Below, piece after piece: positions 25,386 through 33,787 of a DNA stretch of 64,000 bases. A program made the position numbers and the translations under genes. The stretch spans positions 3,844,001-3,908,000 of the forward strand of contig NZ_CP041692.1 of the NCBI RefSeq assembly GCF_007362775.1. The letters are read 5' to 3'. This DNA comes from Microlunatus elymi. GTDB lineage: Bacteria; Actinomycetota; Actinomycetes; Propionibacteriales; Propionibacteriaceae. The notes beneath the pieces are model-generated. The model was not told the DNA's origin. It did not search any database and worked only from the letters and a program-made list of their open reading frames with translations. Numbering within the stretch: position 1 is the stretch's first letter; each line of letters starts with the position of its first letter.

Positions 25386-26672
25386 CTATTGCTGCTGCGG
25401 CGGCGCGTACGGGTTCTGCTGCGTCTCGGCGGGTTGCTGCGGTGGCACCGCCTGCTGCTGCGGCGCGGGCTCCGGCTCGGCCGGCTGCGCCGGACGGGTA
25501 TCACCAGGCGCCGGTTCGGCCGGGGCCGTATCCGTCGGCTCACCGCCACCGATGCCGAGCATCTCCTGCTGCCCCGGATTCAGCTTCGTCCGGCGCCGAC
25601 CTCCGTCCCGCTCCAACTCCTGGGCGGCCGCGATCGCTTCCTGCACCCGCTTGTCTGCCTCCGCATCGTCCTTGACCTTCTGCTCGGCCAACTCGGCCTG
25701 AACGTCGATCTTCTCCGGCGCCTTGAACTCGCCGCTAATCTGCGTCGGGATGTTGGAATCGCTGCCGGTGCTGGCCTGCTGGCCGAACGCGCCGCCCAGT
25801 CCTTCCAGCGCCTTGCCGATCTCGGACGGAACCACCCAGACCTTGTTGGCGTCGCCGCGAGCGATCTGCGGCAGCATCTGCATGTACTGATAGGACAGCA
25901 GCGCCTGGTCCGGCTGACCGGCATGAATGGCGTTGAAGACCGTACTGATCGCCTGCGCCTCGCCTTCGGCCCGCAGCATCTGCGACTGCCGATCGGCCTG
26001 CGCCCTCAGCACCGCGGCCTCCCGCTCGCCCTGGGCCCGCAGGATCGCCGACTCCTTCTCGCCGCCGGCGGACAGGATCTGGGACTGCCGCTGACCTTCG
26101 GCCAGCAGGATCTGGGCCCGCTTGTCCCGCTCGGCCCGGGCACCCTTCTCCATCGCGTCCCGGATGGTCGGCGGCGGATCGATGGCGCGCAGCTCCACCC
26201 GGTTGACCTTGATCCCCCACTTGCCGGTGGCCTCGTCCAGCACCACCCGCAGCTTGCCGTTGATCTCCTCGCGGCTGGTCAGGGTCTGTTCAAGATCAAG
26301 TCCGCCGATGATGTTGCGCAGCGTGGTCATGGTCAGTTGCTCGATGGCGCGGATGTAGTCCTGTGCCTCGTACGCCGCCCGGACCGGATCGATCACCTGG
26401 AAGTAGATCACCGAGTCGATGCTCACCATCAGGTTGTCCTCGGTGATCACGCCCTGCGGCGGGAACGGGATGACCCGCTCGCGCATGTCCATGTTGTAGC
26501 GAATCCGATCCACGAACGGGACCATCAGGTGCGGCCCCGGGTTCATGGTGCGGTGGAACTTGCCCAGCCGTTCCAGAACGCCGACTCGCTGCTGTTGGAT
26601 GATCCGAATCGAGGTACCGAGCACGATGATCAACAAGATCACGATGATGATCAACGCGATGATGCCGCCCAT
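25386..26672 (-). CDS. qmcA: SPFH/Band 7 membrane protein (stomatin/QmcA-like)
   Basis: 428 residues. One N-terminal transmembrane helix (about 3-22) is followed by the SPFH domain (RVGVLERLGKFHRTMNPGPHLMVPFVDRI through VNRVELRAIDPPPTIRDAMEK). Then comes a long Ala/Glu/Gln-rich coiled coil with heptad-like REAAVLRAQADRQSQ. The tail (from about residue 330) is Pro/Gln/Ala-rich and disordered. Such proteins organise membrane microdomains and partner with NfeD, whose gene lies upstream. The start has AAGGAGGAAG. A 166-bp inverted-repeat element now separates it from nfeD. The gene symbol follows E. coli QmcA by similarity only. Confidence 0.9.
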   Translation of the reverse strand: MGGIIALIIIVILLIIVLGTSIRIIQQQRVGVLERLGKFHRTMNPGPHLMVPFVDRIRYNMDMRERVIPFPPQGVITEDNLMVSIDSVIYFQVIDPVRAAYEAQDYIRAIEQLTMTTLRNIIGGLDLEQTLTSREEINGKLRVVLDEATGKWGIKVNRVELRAIDPPPTIRDAMEKGARAERDKRAQILLAEGQRQSQILSAGGEKESAILRAQGEREAAVLRAQADRQSQMLRAEGEAQAISTVFNAIHAGQPDQALLSYQYMQMLPQIARGDANKVWVVPSEIGKALEGLGGAFGQQASTGSDSNIPTQISGEFKAPEKIDVQAELAEQKVKDDAEADKRVQEAIAAAQELERDGGRRRTKLNPGQQEMLGIGGGEPTDTAPAEPAPGDTRPAQPAEPEPAPQQQAVPPQQPAETQQNPYAPPQQQ

Positions 26673-26711
26673 GGATCTTCCTCCTTCGTCAGTTGTGAAG
26701 TAGCACCTAGC

Positions 26712-26877
26712 TAGTGTCCTGTCAGGTTGATCCGCCGCGATATTCGGCGCTTGAAGCGGCGATCTGCGGCGTTGGCGAAGTGGTTACATGCGCCCGGCAT
26801 GCGCCCAACTTCGCCGCCTTGCAGCTCACCACTTCAACCACCGACTATCTGCACCGGATCAACCTGACAGGACACTA
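26712..26877. mobile_element. MITE-like element with 23-bp perfect terminal inverted repeats
   Basis: The 23-bp end at 26712-26734 starts TAGTGTCCTGTCAGG, and its exact reverse complement lies at 26855-26877. The element is 166 bp and codes for nothing. The ends read TA-GTGTCC...GGACAC-TA, consistent with a TA target duplication as in IS630/Tc1-type elements. A weaker inner dyad (GGCGAAGT near 26775 with ACTTCGCC near 26808) gives more hairpin potential. It sits between nfeD and qmcA, and the nfeD stop codon (TAG) is the outer edge of the right repeat. No parent transposase is in the window. Confidence 0.75.
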
Positions 26878-27357
26878 CGGACTGGAAAGTTCACCGTAAC
26901 GGGGATACACGACGGCAATCGCGCCGTCGATCTCGTACACCTCGACCTCGGTGCCCTTCTCGATCACCGTGCCGGGGGTGTGCACGCGTGCGGTCCAGAT
27001 CTGACCGTCGACCTTGATCTCTCCGCTGTCGCCGGTGATCTCGGCGGTCGCGACGCCGGCGCTGCCGACCATCTTGTCGGTGGACGAGCGATAGCCCGGC
27101 ATCTGCTGCACCCGCCGCATCAGGGTCGGCCGCAGCGCAACCAGCATGCCGACCGAGATCCCGACGGCGACGGCGATCTGCAGCCACCACAGTCCGGGGG
27201 CGAAAACTGCGACCAGGGCGCCGCCGAGCGCACCGGCCGCGATCATGATCAACACCAGATCCAGGGAGAGGATCTCCGCGATGCCCAACAGCACGGCCAA
27301 GGTCAGCCAGAGCGCCCAGGGGTTGTCACCAAGCCAATCGGTAAGATTCATCGGCAT
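26875..27357 (-). CDS. NfeD family membrane protein
   Basis: 160 residues. Three to four hydrophobic helices (NPWALWLTLAVLLGIAEILSL, LVLIMIAAGALGGALVAVFAP, WLQIAVAVGISVGMLVAL) precede a C-terminal OB-fold (VGSAGVATAEITGDSGEIKVDGQIWTA, EKGTEVEVYEIDGAIAVVYP). NfeD proteins pair with SPFH proteins in the membrane. The last codon before the stop lies at the edge of the MITE-like element, so the original C-terminus (YGELSSP at present) may have been changed by the insertion. It is the first gene of the nfeD-qmcA unit. Confidence 0.9.
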   Translation of the reverse strand: MPMNLTDWLGDNPWALWLTLAVLLGIAEILSLDLVLIMIAAGALGGALVAVFAPGLWWLQIAVAVGISVGMLVALRPTLMRRVQQMPGYRSSTDKMVGSAGVATAEITGDSGEIKVDGQIWTARVHTPGTVIEKGTEVEVYEIDGAIAVVYPRYGELSSP

Positions 27358-27504
27358 CCAGAATCACCCCCTTGTGTGAATCACGTGGCCAGATCGTGTG
27401 GCCTGATCTTGCCGCCATCTTGCCAGACGGGTGGTTGAGCCGAGGCCGGGGTGCGCCGGCGGCGGCCGGCCGATCACGTCCGAACTGATCACCGGGCGGA
27501 CTGA

Positions 27505-28287
27505 TCACAACGCGCGGGCCGCGTACCGGCCGTCTTCGTGGCTCAGCCGCAGGCCGAGCTCGAACGTCTCGCTCAACGCGTCGGCGGTCAGGGTCTGCGA
27601 CAGCGGCCCGGCGGCCACCAACTTGCCCTGCTTGAGCAGCATCGCGTGGGTGATCCCGGCCGGAATCTCCTCCACGTGATGGGTGACCAGAACCGTGGCC
27701 GGGGCGTACGGATCGCCGGTGATCTGCGACAGCGTACGAACCAGGGTCTCCCGGCCGGCAAGATCAAGTCCGGCTGCCGGCTCGTCCAGCAGCAGCAATT
27801 CCGGGTCGGTCATCAACGCACGCGCGATCTGCACCCGCTTCTTCTCCCCCTCGCTCAGGGTGCCGAAGGTGCGGTCGGCCAACTCGCTGATTCCCAACTG
27901 GGCCAGCAGTTCGGTGGCTCGATCATGATCAAGTTCGTCGTACGACTCACGCCAGCGGCCGATCACCGCGTAGCTGGCCGAGACCACCACGTCGTGCACC
28001 CGCTCACCGCGCGGCACCCGCTCGGCCAGCGCCGCCGAGGTCAGCCCGATCCGCGGTCGCAGGTCGAAGACGTCAACGGTGCCGAGCACCTCGCCGAGCA
28101 GGCCGGCCACTCCGGAGGTCGGGTGCAACTGCGCGGAGATCACCTGCAACAGGGTCGTCTTGCCCGCCCCGTTCGGACCGATGATCACCCACCGGTCGGA
28201 TTCGTCGACGGACCAGTTGATCTTGTCGAGCAAGGTCGACCCGTCGCGGACGATGCTGACGTCGGCGAGATCGATTACGGCTGCCAC
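27505..28287 (-). CDS. ABC transporter ATP-binding protein, single domain
   Basis: 260 residues. Walker A GPNGAGKTTLLQVIS at about 38-52, signature LSEGEKKRVQIARAL, Walker B LLLLDEPAAGLDL and the switch histidine LVTHHVEEIP are all intact. The signature is LSEGE rather than LSGGQ, which resembles ModF/YlmA-type lone ATPases. No permease gene is beside it, so the partner and substrate are unknown. It may act in regulation rather than transport. Confidence 0.87.
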   Translation of the reverse strand: MAAVIDLADVSIVRDGSTLLDKINWSVDESDRWVIIGPNGAGKTTLLQVISAQLHPTSGVAGLLGEVLGTVDVFDLRPRIGLTSAALAERVPRGERVHDVVVSASYAVIGRWRESYDELDHDRATELLAQLGISELADRTFGTLSEGEKKRVQIARALMTDPELLLLDEPAAGLDLAGRETLVRTLSQITGDPYAPATVLVTHHVEEIPAGITHAMLLKQGKLVAAGPLSQTLTADALSETFELGLRLSHEDGRYAARAL

Positions 28288-28346
28288 GCCTAGAACCTAC
28301 AAGACCGCACCGGCCCGGGGCGGCAGCAGGCTCAGCCGGATCGATG

Positions 28347-28769
28347 TCAGTCCTCGAAGGCGTATTCCAGGTCGAAGTGGTGGGTGCCGTCCGGATCGAT
28401 CCGCAGCTCGCCGCTGCCGCTGATGCCGGCGAGTTCACCGGTGCCGCTGCCGGGCACGATCGCGAAGTGCTCGTCGAAGCGGTCCTGTCCGCTGGTCGAA
28501 GCGGCGTGTACGACGTTGAACGTGCCCGCGCGTCCGGCCAACTCTGCCTCGATCGCCTCCAGTGCGGCGTACGAGCCCGCGCCGGTCTGCTGATTGAGGG
28601 CACCGAGGAACCAGGTCACCGAACTTCCGGACAGCTGACCGGTGAACGTCTTGGTCATGTAGGAGAGCCCGGACGAGGCAGCCGTGATGATCATCGGCTG
28701 GTCGCCGATCGTCGAGGGTGACTCGGTCGGGGTGAAGTCGGACACGGTGAAGGTCGAGGTCGCACGCAT
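28347..28769 (-). CDS. DUF3224 domain protein
   Basis: 140 residues. The pattern MTKTFTGQLSGSSVTWFLGALN, AGSYAALEAIEAELAGRAGTF, VVPGSGTGELAGISGSGELRIDPDGTHHFDLEY is the DUF3224 beta-barrel, related to allene-oxide-cyclase folds. Its function is unknown. It is leftward and divergent from the unknown gene at 28846. No metal or catalytic motif is visible. Confidence 0.85.
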   Translation of the reverse strand: MRATSTFTVSDFTPTESPSTIGDQPMIITAASSGLSYMTKTFTGQLSGSSVTWFLGALNQQTGAGSYAALEAIEAELAGRAGTFNVVHAASTSGQDRFDEHFAIVPGSGTGELAGISGSGELRIDPDGTHHFDLEYAFED

Positions 28770-28845
28770 GAACCGAACCTAACCAGGCACGGCCGGCCCG
28801 ATCTTGGACAAAGCCGACAGCTGGTCGGTGACGTACCGTATTCGG

Positions 28846-29574
28846 GTGCAACTGCCCTCGGTACGACTCGCCAGCCACCTCAATGCCCTGATCGGTGGCC
28901 AGCTGAGCCCCGAGGTGGCGGCGCACGCGATCGCCGACACCGACGTCGCCCACCACGTGATCGATCGGGACCAGCGGCTCGGCCTGGACCCGCTGTCGGC
29001 CCACGAGCTGGAGTCGGTGCTGACCCAGTTGCGGCTGGCCGAACGCGACGGGTGGGTGCTGGCGCTGCCGATGCCGGGAGCCCTCGGTCCGTTGCGCGGG
29101 CCGCGGGAGCTGAACGAGGCCGCGTTGGAGGCCGGCGAGGCCGTGGTCGGCATCAGCGCCGGCGTCGGACTGGTGCCGCTGCAGGTCGGCCCGGCCGTGC
29201 AATGGCGGGTGTTCGCGGCCGAGCGCCCGTTCACCACGCTGACTCCGTACGACGCCGAGCGAGCACTCAACGAGGTAATTCTGGAGGCGGCCGGGACGCT
29301 GACCAGTCTCGAGGTCGCGGCCGGATCCCGGCCCAGGACCGACCGTGCGTTGCGGCTGGCCCCGGGCTACCCGGGCCGCCAACTCGCCACCGCGGAACGG
29401 GCCGGTCGGCTGTTGCAGGCTGCGGATCTGGCGTTGGCCGACGAGGGCGGCGCGATCTCCTCCTACGAGGCCGACCAACGGGCGCGGGTGCTCCGCCGGC
29501 TGCGCGCAGCCGCCAGTGATGCGCTGTGTGCCGCGGTCAGTTTTCCGCCGCGTCCCCAGTCGTCGGTGGGCTGA
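28846..29574 (+). CDS. Conserved hypothetical actinobacterial protein
   Basis: About 242 residues, unrecognised. It has a highly acidic alpha/beta composition with no transmembrane segment, no Cys pair and no nucleotide-binding loop. RLAPGYPGRQLATAERAGRLLQAADLALADEGG near 165-195 looks helical. Three-base periodicity and GC3 are typical of real genes. GTG at 28846 gives MQLPSVRLASHLNAL. The 3' end overlaps the convergent AAA+ gene by 38 bp, a normal arrangement for this genome type. Confidence 0.7.
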   Translation: MQLPSVRLASHLNALIGGQLSPEVAAHAIADTDVAHHVIDRDQRLGLDPLSAHELESVLTQLRLAERDGWVLALPMPGALGPLRGPRELNEAALEAGEAVVGISAGVGLVPLQVGPAVQWRVFAAERPFTTLTPYDAERALNEVILEAAGTLTSLEVAAGSRPRTDRALRLAPGYPGRQLATAERAGRLLQAADLALADEGGAISSYEADQRARVLRRLRAAASDALCAAVSFPPRPQSSVG

Positions 29575-30964
29575 CCGAACCGCCGAGCTCGGACGGCCCG
29601 ACCCCAGGCTGGCCGACCCCGAGAAGTGCGCGGGTCAGCACCTCGCGGTCGGACAGCAGTTCGTCCAGGCAGCCGTGCAGGTCCGCGGCGGTGACACCGC
29701 GATTCTGCTCGATCGCCCGCAGCACGACTCGACGCATCAGTTCCTTGGCGAACGAGGCAGTCGTGCCGGCCGCCCGATCGGCCGCCGCGTCCAGCTCTCC
29801 GGAGTCGAGATCAAGACCGGCCCCGTACAGCCGGAACAACTGACGGCGCTCGGAATCGGCGGGCAGCGGCACCTCGACCGCAAGATCAACTCGCCCCGGT
29901 CGTTCGGCCAGCGCCCGCTCCAGCAGCTCGACCCGATTGGTGGTCATCACGAACGCAACGTCGGCATCGCCGTCCAACCCGTCCAACGCGTCCAGCACGG
30001 TGAACAACAGCGGCTGCGGACCGTAGCTGTCGCGATCGTGCGCAATCAGATCGACGTCCTCGAGGACCACAACCGCAGGTTGTAGCGCGCGGGCCAGCTC
30101 GGTCGCGTCACCGATCCGGGCGATAGCCGGTCCGGTCAACAGCACGACGGTGGCGTCGGTAGCCCGGCCGATCAGATGTCTTACGGTGTGGGTCTTTCCG
30201 GTTCCGGGCGGTCCGTACAGCAGGATGCCGCGCTTGAGATGTTGACCGGCTCGGGCCAACGCGACCCGATGATCACCGATACCGACGACATGATCAACAA
30301 TCCGATCCAGCACCCCACTGGGCAAGATCACTTCCGCCGCGCTGACCTCCGGTCTGCTGATGAAGTGGGTGCCGGCCGCCTGGTCGCCGAAACGCGCCTC
30401 GGCGAAGCTGATCACCTGACCACGCAGCACGCTCAGCTCACGCATCTTCTGTCGGATCGCCGTCAGCAGAGCGCCGGTCACCTCGACCTCCGGCGACATC
30501 AACTCCAGCACGGCCTCCTCCTGGCCGAACTGCGGATTGGCGTTGCGTTGCAACACCGCAACCGGAGTGTCGTCGAAGCGGAACAGCCAGATCCCGTACG
30601 CCACCACCCGGCGCTGCCGATCCGGGCCGGCGGCGATCTCCACATAACTGGCCGGGCCGACATCGAAGCCGAAGAACGGATTGCTGACCAACTCCTGCAG
30701 GCTCTGATGATGGCGTTGCATGCCGCCGGTGCAGCCGATCAGCCGGCCGTCGGCGGCCAGGGTCGCCAGCGCGACGTCGGCGTCGACCAGCCGGTGGTTG
30801 GCGATCGGCTCGGTCACCGAGGACACCTTGCGGGCGTCGGATCCGAGATGATCACTCAGTGCTCGGCCGAGCGGCGTGATCTGCTCGCTGTCCGGCCACT
30901 CCCGATTGACCTTGTCCAGGAACTCCTTGAAAACAACGACAAAATCGCGCTGCTCGGCGTCCAT
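29537..30964 (-). CDS. AAA+ ATPase with unknown N-terminal domain
   Basis: 475 residues. About 220 residues of N-terminal region precede the AAA module: Walker A GPPGTGKT at 251-258, Walker B VVVLEDVD at 298-305, sensor 1 MTTNRVE and the arginine finger region LAERPGRVDLAVEVPLP. The N-terminal part (LLTAIRQKMRELSVLRGQVISFAE) is common in stand-alone actinobacterial AAA proteins related to FtsH/Cdc48, but lacks a protease or membrane segment. The substrate is unknown. ATG at 30964 follows AAGGGGG; a GTG further upstream is possible. It lies just downstream of fabG-fabI. Confidence 0.85.
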   Translation of the reverse strand: MDAEQRDFVVVFKEFLDKVNREWPDSEQITPLGRALSDHLGSDARKVSSVTEPIANHRLVDADVALATLAADGRLIGCTGGMQRHHQSLQELVSNPFFGFDVGPASYVEIAAGPDRQRRVVAYGIWLFRFDDTPVAVLQRNANPQFGQEEAVLELMSPEVEVTGALLTAIRQKMRELSVLRGQVISFAEARFGDQAAGTHFISRPEVSAAEVILPSGVLDRIVDHVVGIGDHRVALARAGQHLKRGILLYGPPGTGKTHTVRHLIGRATDATVVLLTGPAIARIGDATELARALQPAVVVLEDVDLIAHDRDSYGPQPLLFTVLDALDGLDGDADVAFVMTTNRVELLERALAERPGRVDLAVEVPLPADSERRQLFRLYGAGLDLDSGELDAAADRAAGTTASFAKELMRRVVLRAIEQNRGVTAADLHGCLDELLSDREVLTRALLGVGQPGVGPSELGGSVSPPTTGDAAEN

Positions 30965-31027
30965 ACCGTCCCCCTTGACGTTGATCACCCGCGTCCCCGG
31001 CCACTGCCGGGACTGACTGCCGCCCAG

Positions 31028-31798
31028 TCAGGCGCCCATCTTCTGCATGCCGCCGTCGACGTGCACCATCTCGCCGGTCGTCTTGGGGAACCAGTCGCTC
31101 ATCAGAGCGACCGCGGCCTTGGCGGCCGGCGTGATGTCCTTCGGATCCCAACCCAGCGGAGCCCGTTCTCCCCACAGGTTGTTGAACTGGTCCGAGCCCG
31201 GGATCGCCTTCTTGGCCAGGGTGTCCAGCGGTCCGGCGGAGACCAGATTCACCCGTACGCCCTCCGGGCCGAGGTAGCGGGCCAGGTAGCGGGAGGTCGA
31301 CTCCAGCGCTGCCTTGGCGACGCCCATCCAGTCGTACACCGGCCAGGCGACGGTCGCGTCGAAGTCGAAGCCGACCACCGAGGCGGTCTCGCCGAACAAC
31401 GGCTTGACCGCCATCGTCAGACTGCTCAGCGAGTACGCCGAGACCTGCAGTGCGGTGGACACGTCCGGCCAGGGAGTGGTCAGGAAGCCGCCGCCGAGAG
31501 CCGTCTCGGGGTTGGCGAAGGCGATGCAGTGGGCGACTCCGTCGATCCGATCGACATGTTCGCGCAGATTGCCTTCCAGCGCGGCCAGCTGATCATCGTT
31601 GCTGACGTCGACCTCCAGCAGCACCGGCTCGGGATCGAGCTTCTTGATCACCCGGCGGGTCAGGCTCATCGCCCGGCCGAAGTTGGAGACGATCACCGTC
31701 GCGCCCTCCTGCTGGGCGATCTTGGCGACGTGGAAACCGATCGAGGTGTCCAGTGTCACGCCGGCGACCAGGATGTTCTTGCCTTCGAGGATTCCCAC
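31028..31798 (-). CDS. fabI: Enoyl-ACP reductase (FabI/InhA type)
   Basis: 256 residues of the SDR-like enoyl reductase family. LVAGVTLDTSIGFHVAKIAQQEGA is the nucleotide-binding start. Tyr155 and Lys162 in VYDWMGVAKAALES match the catalytic Tyr158 and Lys165 of M. tuberculosis InhA. It catalyses the last reduction in the elongation cycle using NAD(P)H. fabG lies immediately upstream, the same order as mabA-inhA. Identity with InhA over FDFDATVAWP and GPLDTLAKKAI supports the assignment. Ethionamide/isoniazid-type inhibitors target this enzyme in mycobacteria. Confidence 0.95.
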   Translation of the reverse strand: MGILEGKNILVAGVTLDTSIGFHVAKIAQQEGATVIVSNFGRAMSLTRRVIKKLDPEPVLLEVDVSNDDQLAALEGNLREHVDRIDGVAHCIAFANPETALGGGFLTTPWPDVSTALQVSAYSLSSLTMAVKPLFGETASVVGFDFDATVAWPVYDWMGVAKAALESTSRYLARYLGPEGVRVNLVSAGPLDTLAKKAIPGSDQFNNLWGERAPLGWDPKDITPAAKAAVALMSDWFPKTTGEMVHVDGGMQKMGA

Positions 31799-31897
31799 TG
31801 CTGTGCTCCCTGCTTCGGTTCCGTAGCCGTTGTGATCACGGCTGCGGAAGTTGATCTTGTCGTTAGTTGATCTAGATCGATCAGAGTCGGGTATTGC

Positions 31898-32656
31898 TCA
31901 ATGTCCCATGCCGAGGCCGCCGTCGACCGGGATCTGCGCCCCGGTGATATAGCCGGCGGCGTCGCCGGCGAGGAACTCCACAGCGGCGGTGACATCCTCG
32001 GTTGCGCCCAACCGGCCCAGCGGGATCTGCTTCTTGTAGCCGGCGACCAGGTCGTCGGCGAGCTCGGCGGTCATGTCGGTCTCGATGAAACCGGGGGCGA
32101 TCACGTTGGCGGTGATGCCGCGGGAGCCGACCTCGCGGGCCAGCGAACGGGCCATGCCGAGCAGACCCGCCTTGGACGCGGCGTAGTTGACCTGTCCGGC
32201 CGAGCCGAGCAGACCGACCACCGAGGAGATGAAGATGATCCGGCCGAAGCGGCCGCGAATCATCGGCCGTACGGCCCGCTTGGCGACCCGGAAGGAACCG
32301 GTCAGGTTGGTGTCGATCACCTGCTGCCAATCCTCGTCCGTCATGCGCAACACCAGGGTGTCCTTGGTGATGCCGGCGTTGGCGACCAGGACCTCGACCG
32401 GGCCGTGTGCCTCCTCGATCTGGGTGAACGCCGCCTCGACCTGGCCGGCGTCGGTGATGTCGCATCGGACGCCGAGCACGCCGGCCGGGGCTTCACCGCT
32501 GCGCGACGTCGTCGCCACCCGGTGCCCGGCAGCGGCGAACCGTTCGGCGATCGCGCGGCCGATGCCGCGGCTGCCGCCGGTCACCAGCACACTGCGCGCC
32601 GTCGCGCCGCCGGTCGGGTCCGTCGAGTTGTCTTGGCTCTGGTCAGCGTCAGTCAC
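31898..32656 (-). CDS. fabG: 3-oxoacyl-ACP reductase (FabG/MabA type)
   Basis: 252 residues. The SDR motifs are TGGSRGIG near residue 25, NAG in VANAGITK, and the catalytic Ser-Tyr-Lys in SSVVGLLG and VNYAASKAG. The C-terminus ends PVDGGLGMGH as in MabA. It reduces 3-ketoacyl-ACP with NADPH. The start is GTG at 32656. Upstream, TACGGT followed by 7 bp looks like a -10 box placed so that transcription would begin at this GTG, so the transcript may be leaderless. The operon partner fabI follows after a gap of 99 bp. Confidence 0.95.
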   Translation of the reverse strand: MTDADQSQDNSTDPTGGATARSVLVTGGSRGIGRAIAERFAAAGHRVATTSRSGEAPAGVLGVRCDITDAGQVEAAFTQIEEAHGPVEVLVANAGITKDTLVLRMTDEDWQQVIDTNLTGSFRVAKRAVRPMIRGRFGRIIFISSVVGLLGSAGQVNYAASKAGLLGMARSLAREVGSRGITANVIAPGFIETDMTAELADDLVAGYKKQIPLGRLGATEDVTAAVEFLAGDAAGYITGAQIPVDGGLGMGH

Positions 32657-32728
32657 GCCGGTCACCGTATCGGATCGGGCACCGGCTGTCCGGGCAGACT
32701 CCGCTGGCTGCGGCCAGGTCAGAACCGG

Positions 32729-32812
32729 CAAGTACAAGAATGCTGCACCAGTCGCCTCAGGACCCCCGGAAACGGGGAGTCGGACCCAACTGGCGCACCA
32801 TTCTTGTGCTGG
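32729..32812. repeat. Long imperfect palindrome with GNRA-loop core
   Basis: The arms at 32729-32752 and 32789-32812 match 20 of 24 positions as an inverted repeat. The core CCCCG-GAAA-CGGGG at 32764-32777 is a perfect stem with a GNRA tetraloop. The element is 84 bp, lies between divergent fabG and the DUF3099 gene, and codes for nothing. It could be a structured RNA, a regulatory site or a small mobile palindrome. Confidence 0.6.
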
Positions 32813-32902
32813 TGCCCGCTTGACTCTCGGTGAGTGGGTAACCGTGGGGCAGGACGACCATCGCCAATGCATCCGGGACGGGTGCGGACTAGGGTGAGAG
32901 AC

Positions 32903-33451
32903 GTGGGAGCAGCGCACAGCGCGCGGCACGAGCACGCGAATCTGATCACCAACGCGCAGCCCGGAGCCAGCGAGGACTTGAAGTCACGGCAGATCCGGTA
33001 CGGGCTGACGATGGCATTTCGTGTTGCCTGCTTCATCTCGATGATCTGGGTGCCCAGCCCGTACCGCTGGTTCCTGCTCGGCGCGGCGGTGGTGCTGCCG
33101 TACATCGCGGTCATCTTCGCCAACCAGGCCGATCAGCGTTCCGACCACAGCGACTTCGAGAAGGGCGCGGGCGAGCACCGCAGCATCGAGCGCGGGCCCC
33201 GGCGGCAGCTCGACTGGGCTGCCGATCCGGAGGAGGAACGCGAACGCCAGGAGGCCGAGGAACAGCGACGCCAGGCGCAGGCAGCAGGCGACGGCAGCGA
33301 ACGGTGGACCGAAGCCGGGGCCGCCGAGCAGCCGGCCGCGGACCGGTTCCGCAGCGCCGAGCCGCACCCCTGGACGACGACCGGGCCGCCGGACGACGGA
33401 TCCGAGCCGACCGATTCCGACGACGGGCCGACACCAAGGAACCATGACTGA
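32903..33451 (+). CDS. DUF3099 family membrane protein
   Basis: About 182 residues. The first 35 residues (ANLITNAQPGASEDLKSRQIRYG) are the DUF3099 signature. Two transmembrane helices follow (LTMAFRVACFISMIWV and WFLLGAAVVLPYIAVIFANQA). From residue 85 the tail is acidic/Arg-rich and probably disordered. Its function is unknown and the family is almost restricted to actinobacteria. GTG at 32903 is chosen; GTG at 32894 is the alternative. It overlaps the next gene by 8 bp. Confidence 0.83.
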   Translation: MGAAHSARHEHANLITNAQPGASEDLKSRQIRYGLTMAFRVACFISMIWVPSPYRWFLLGAAVVLPYIAVIFANQADQRSDHSDFEKGAGEHRSIERGPRRQLDWAADPEEERERQEAEEQRRQAQAAGDGSERWTEAGAAEQPAADRFRSAEPHPWTTTGPPDDGSEPTDSDDGPTPRNHD

Positions 33452-33716
33452 ATCCGCACGCCCGCCCCGCGAGCAGCTTGGGCCCGACGAACAGTCCGCC
33501 GGCCGGGACGAGCAGTTCGGGGCCGAGGAATTGATCTGCTCGGCGAAGGGATGCCAGCAGCCGGCCGGGTTCGATCTGCGCTGGAACAATCCGAAGATCC
33601 ACACCGAGGACCGCCGCAAGCATTGGCTGGCCTGCCCGGAGCACAAGGACTCGCTGTCGAAGTTCCTCAGCGCCCGCGGCTTCCTGCGTGAGGTGGCCGA
33701 ACTCCCCGTCCGATAG
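33444..33716 (+). CDS. Conserved small zinc-finger-like protein, function unknown
   Basis: 90 residues, typical of actinobacterial orphan proteins. A disordered acidic N-terminus is followed by ICSAKGCQQPAGFDLRWNNPKI and LACPEHKDSLSKFL. Two cysteines (CSAKGC) and C-P-E-H suggest a zinc site with four ligands. The ATG overlaps the end of the DUF3099 gene by 8 bp, so the pair is translationally coupled. No enzymatic motif. Confidence 0.78.
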   Translation: MTESARPPREQLGPDEQSAGRDEQFGAEELICSAKGCQQPAGFDLRWNNPKIHTEDRRKHWLACPEHKDSLSKFLSARGFLREVAELPVR

Positions 33717-33787
33717 CGCAAAGTGATGGGGCGGCCAAGGCCCCGGTCCCCTGAAACCGGCCCCGACACCCAGCCGCAGCCGCACGC

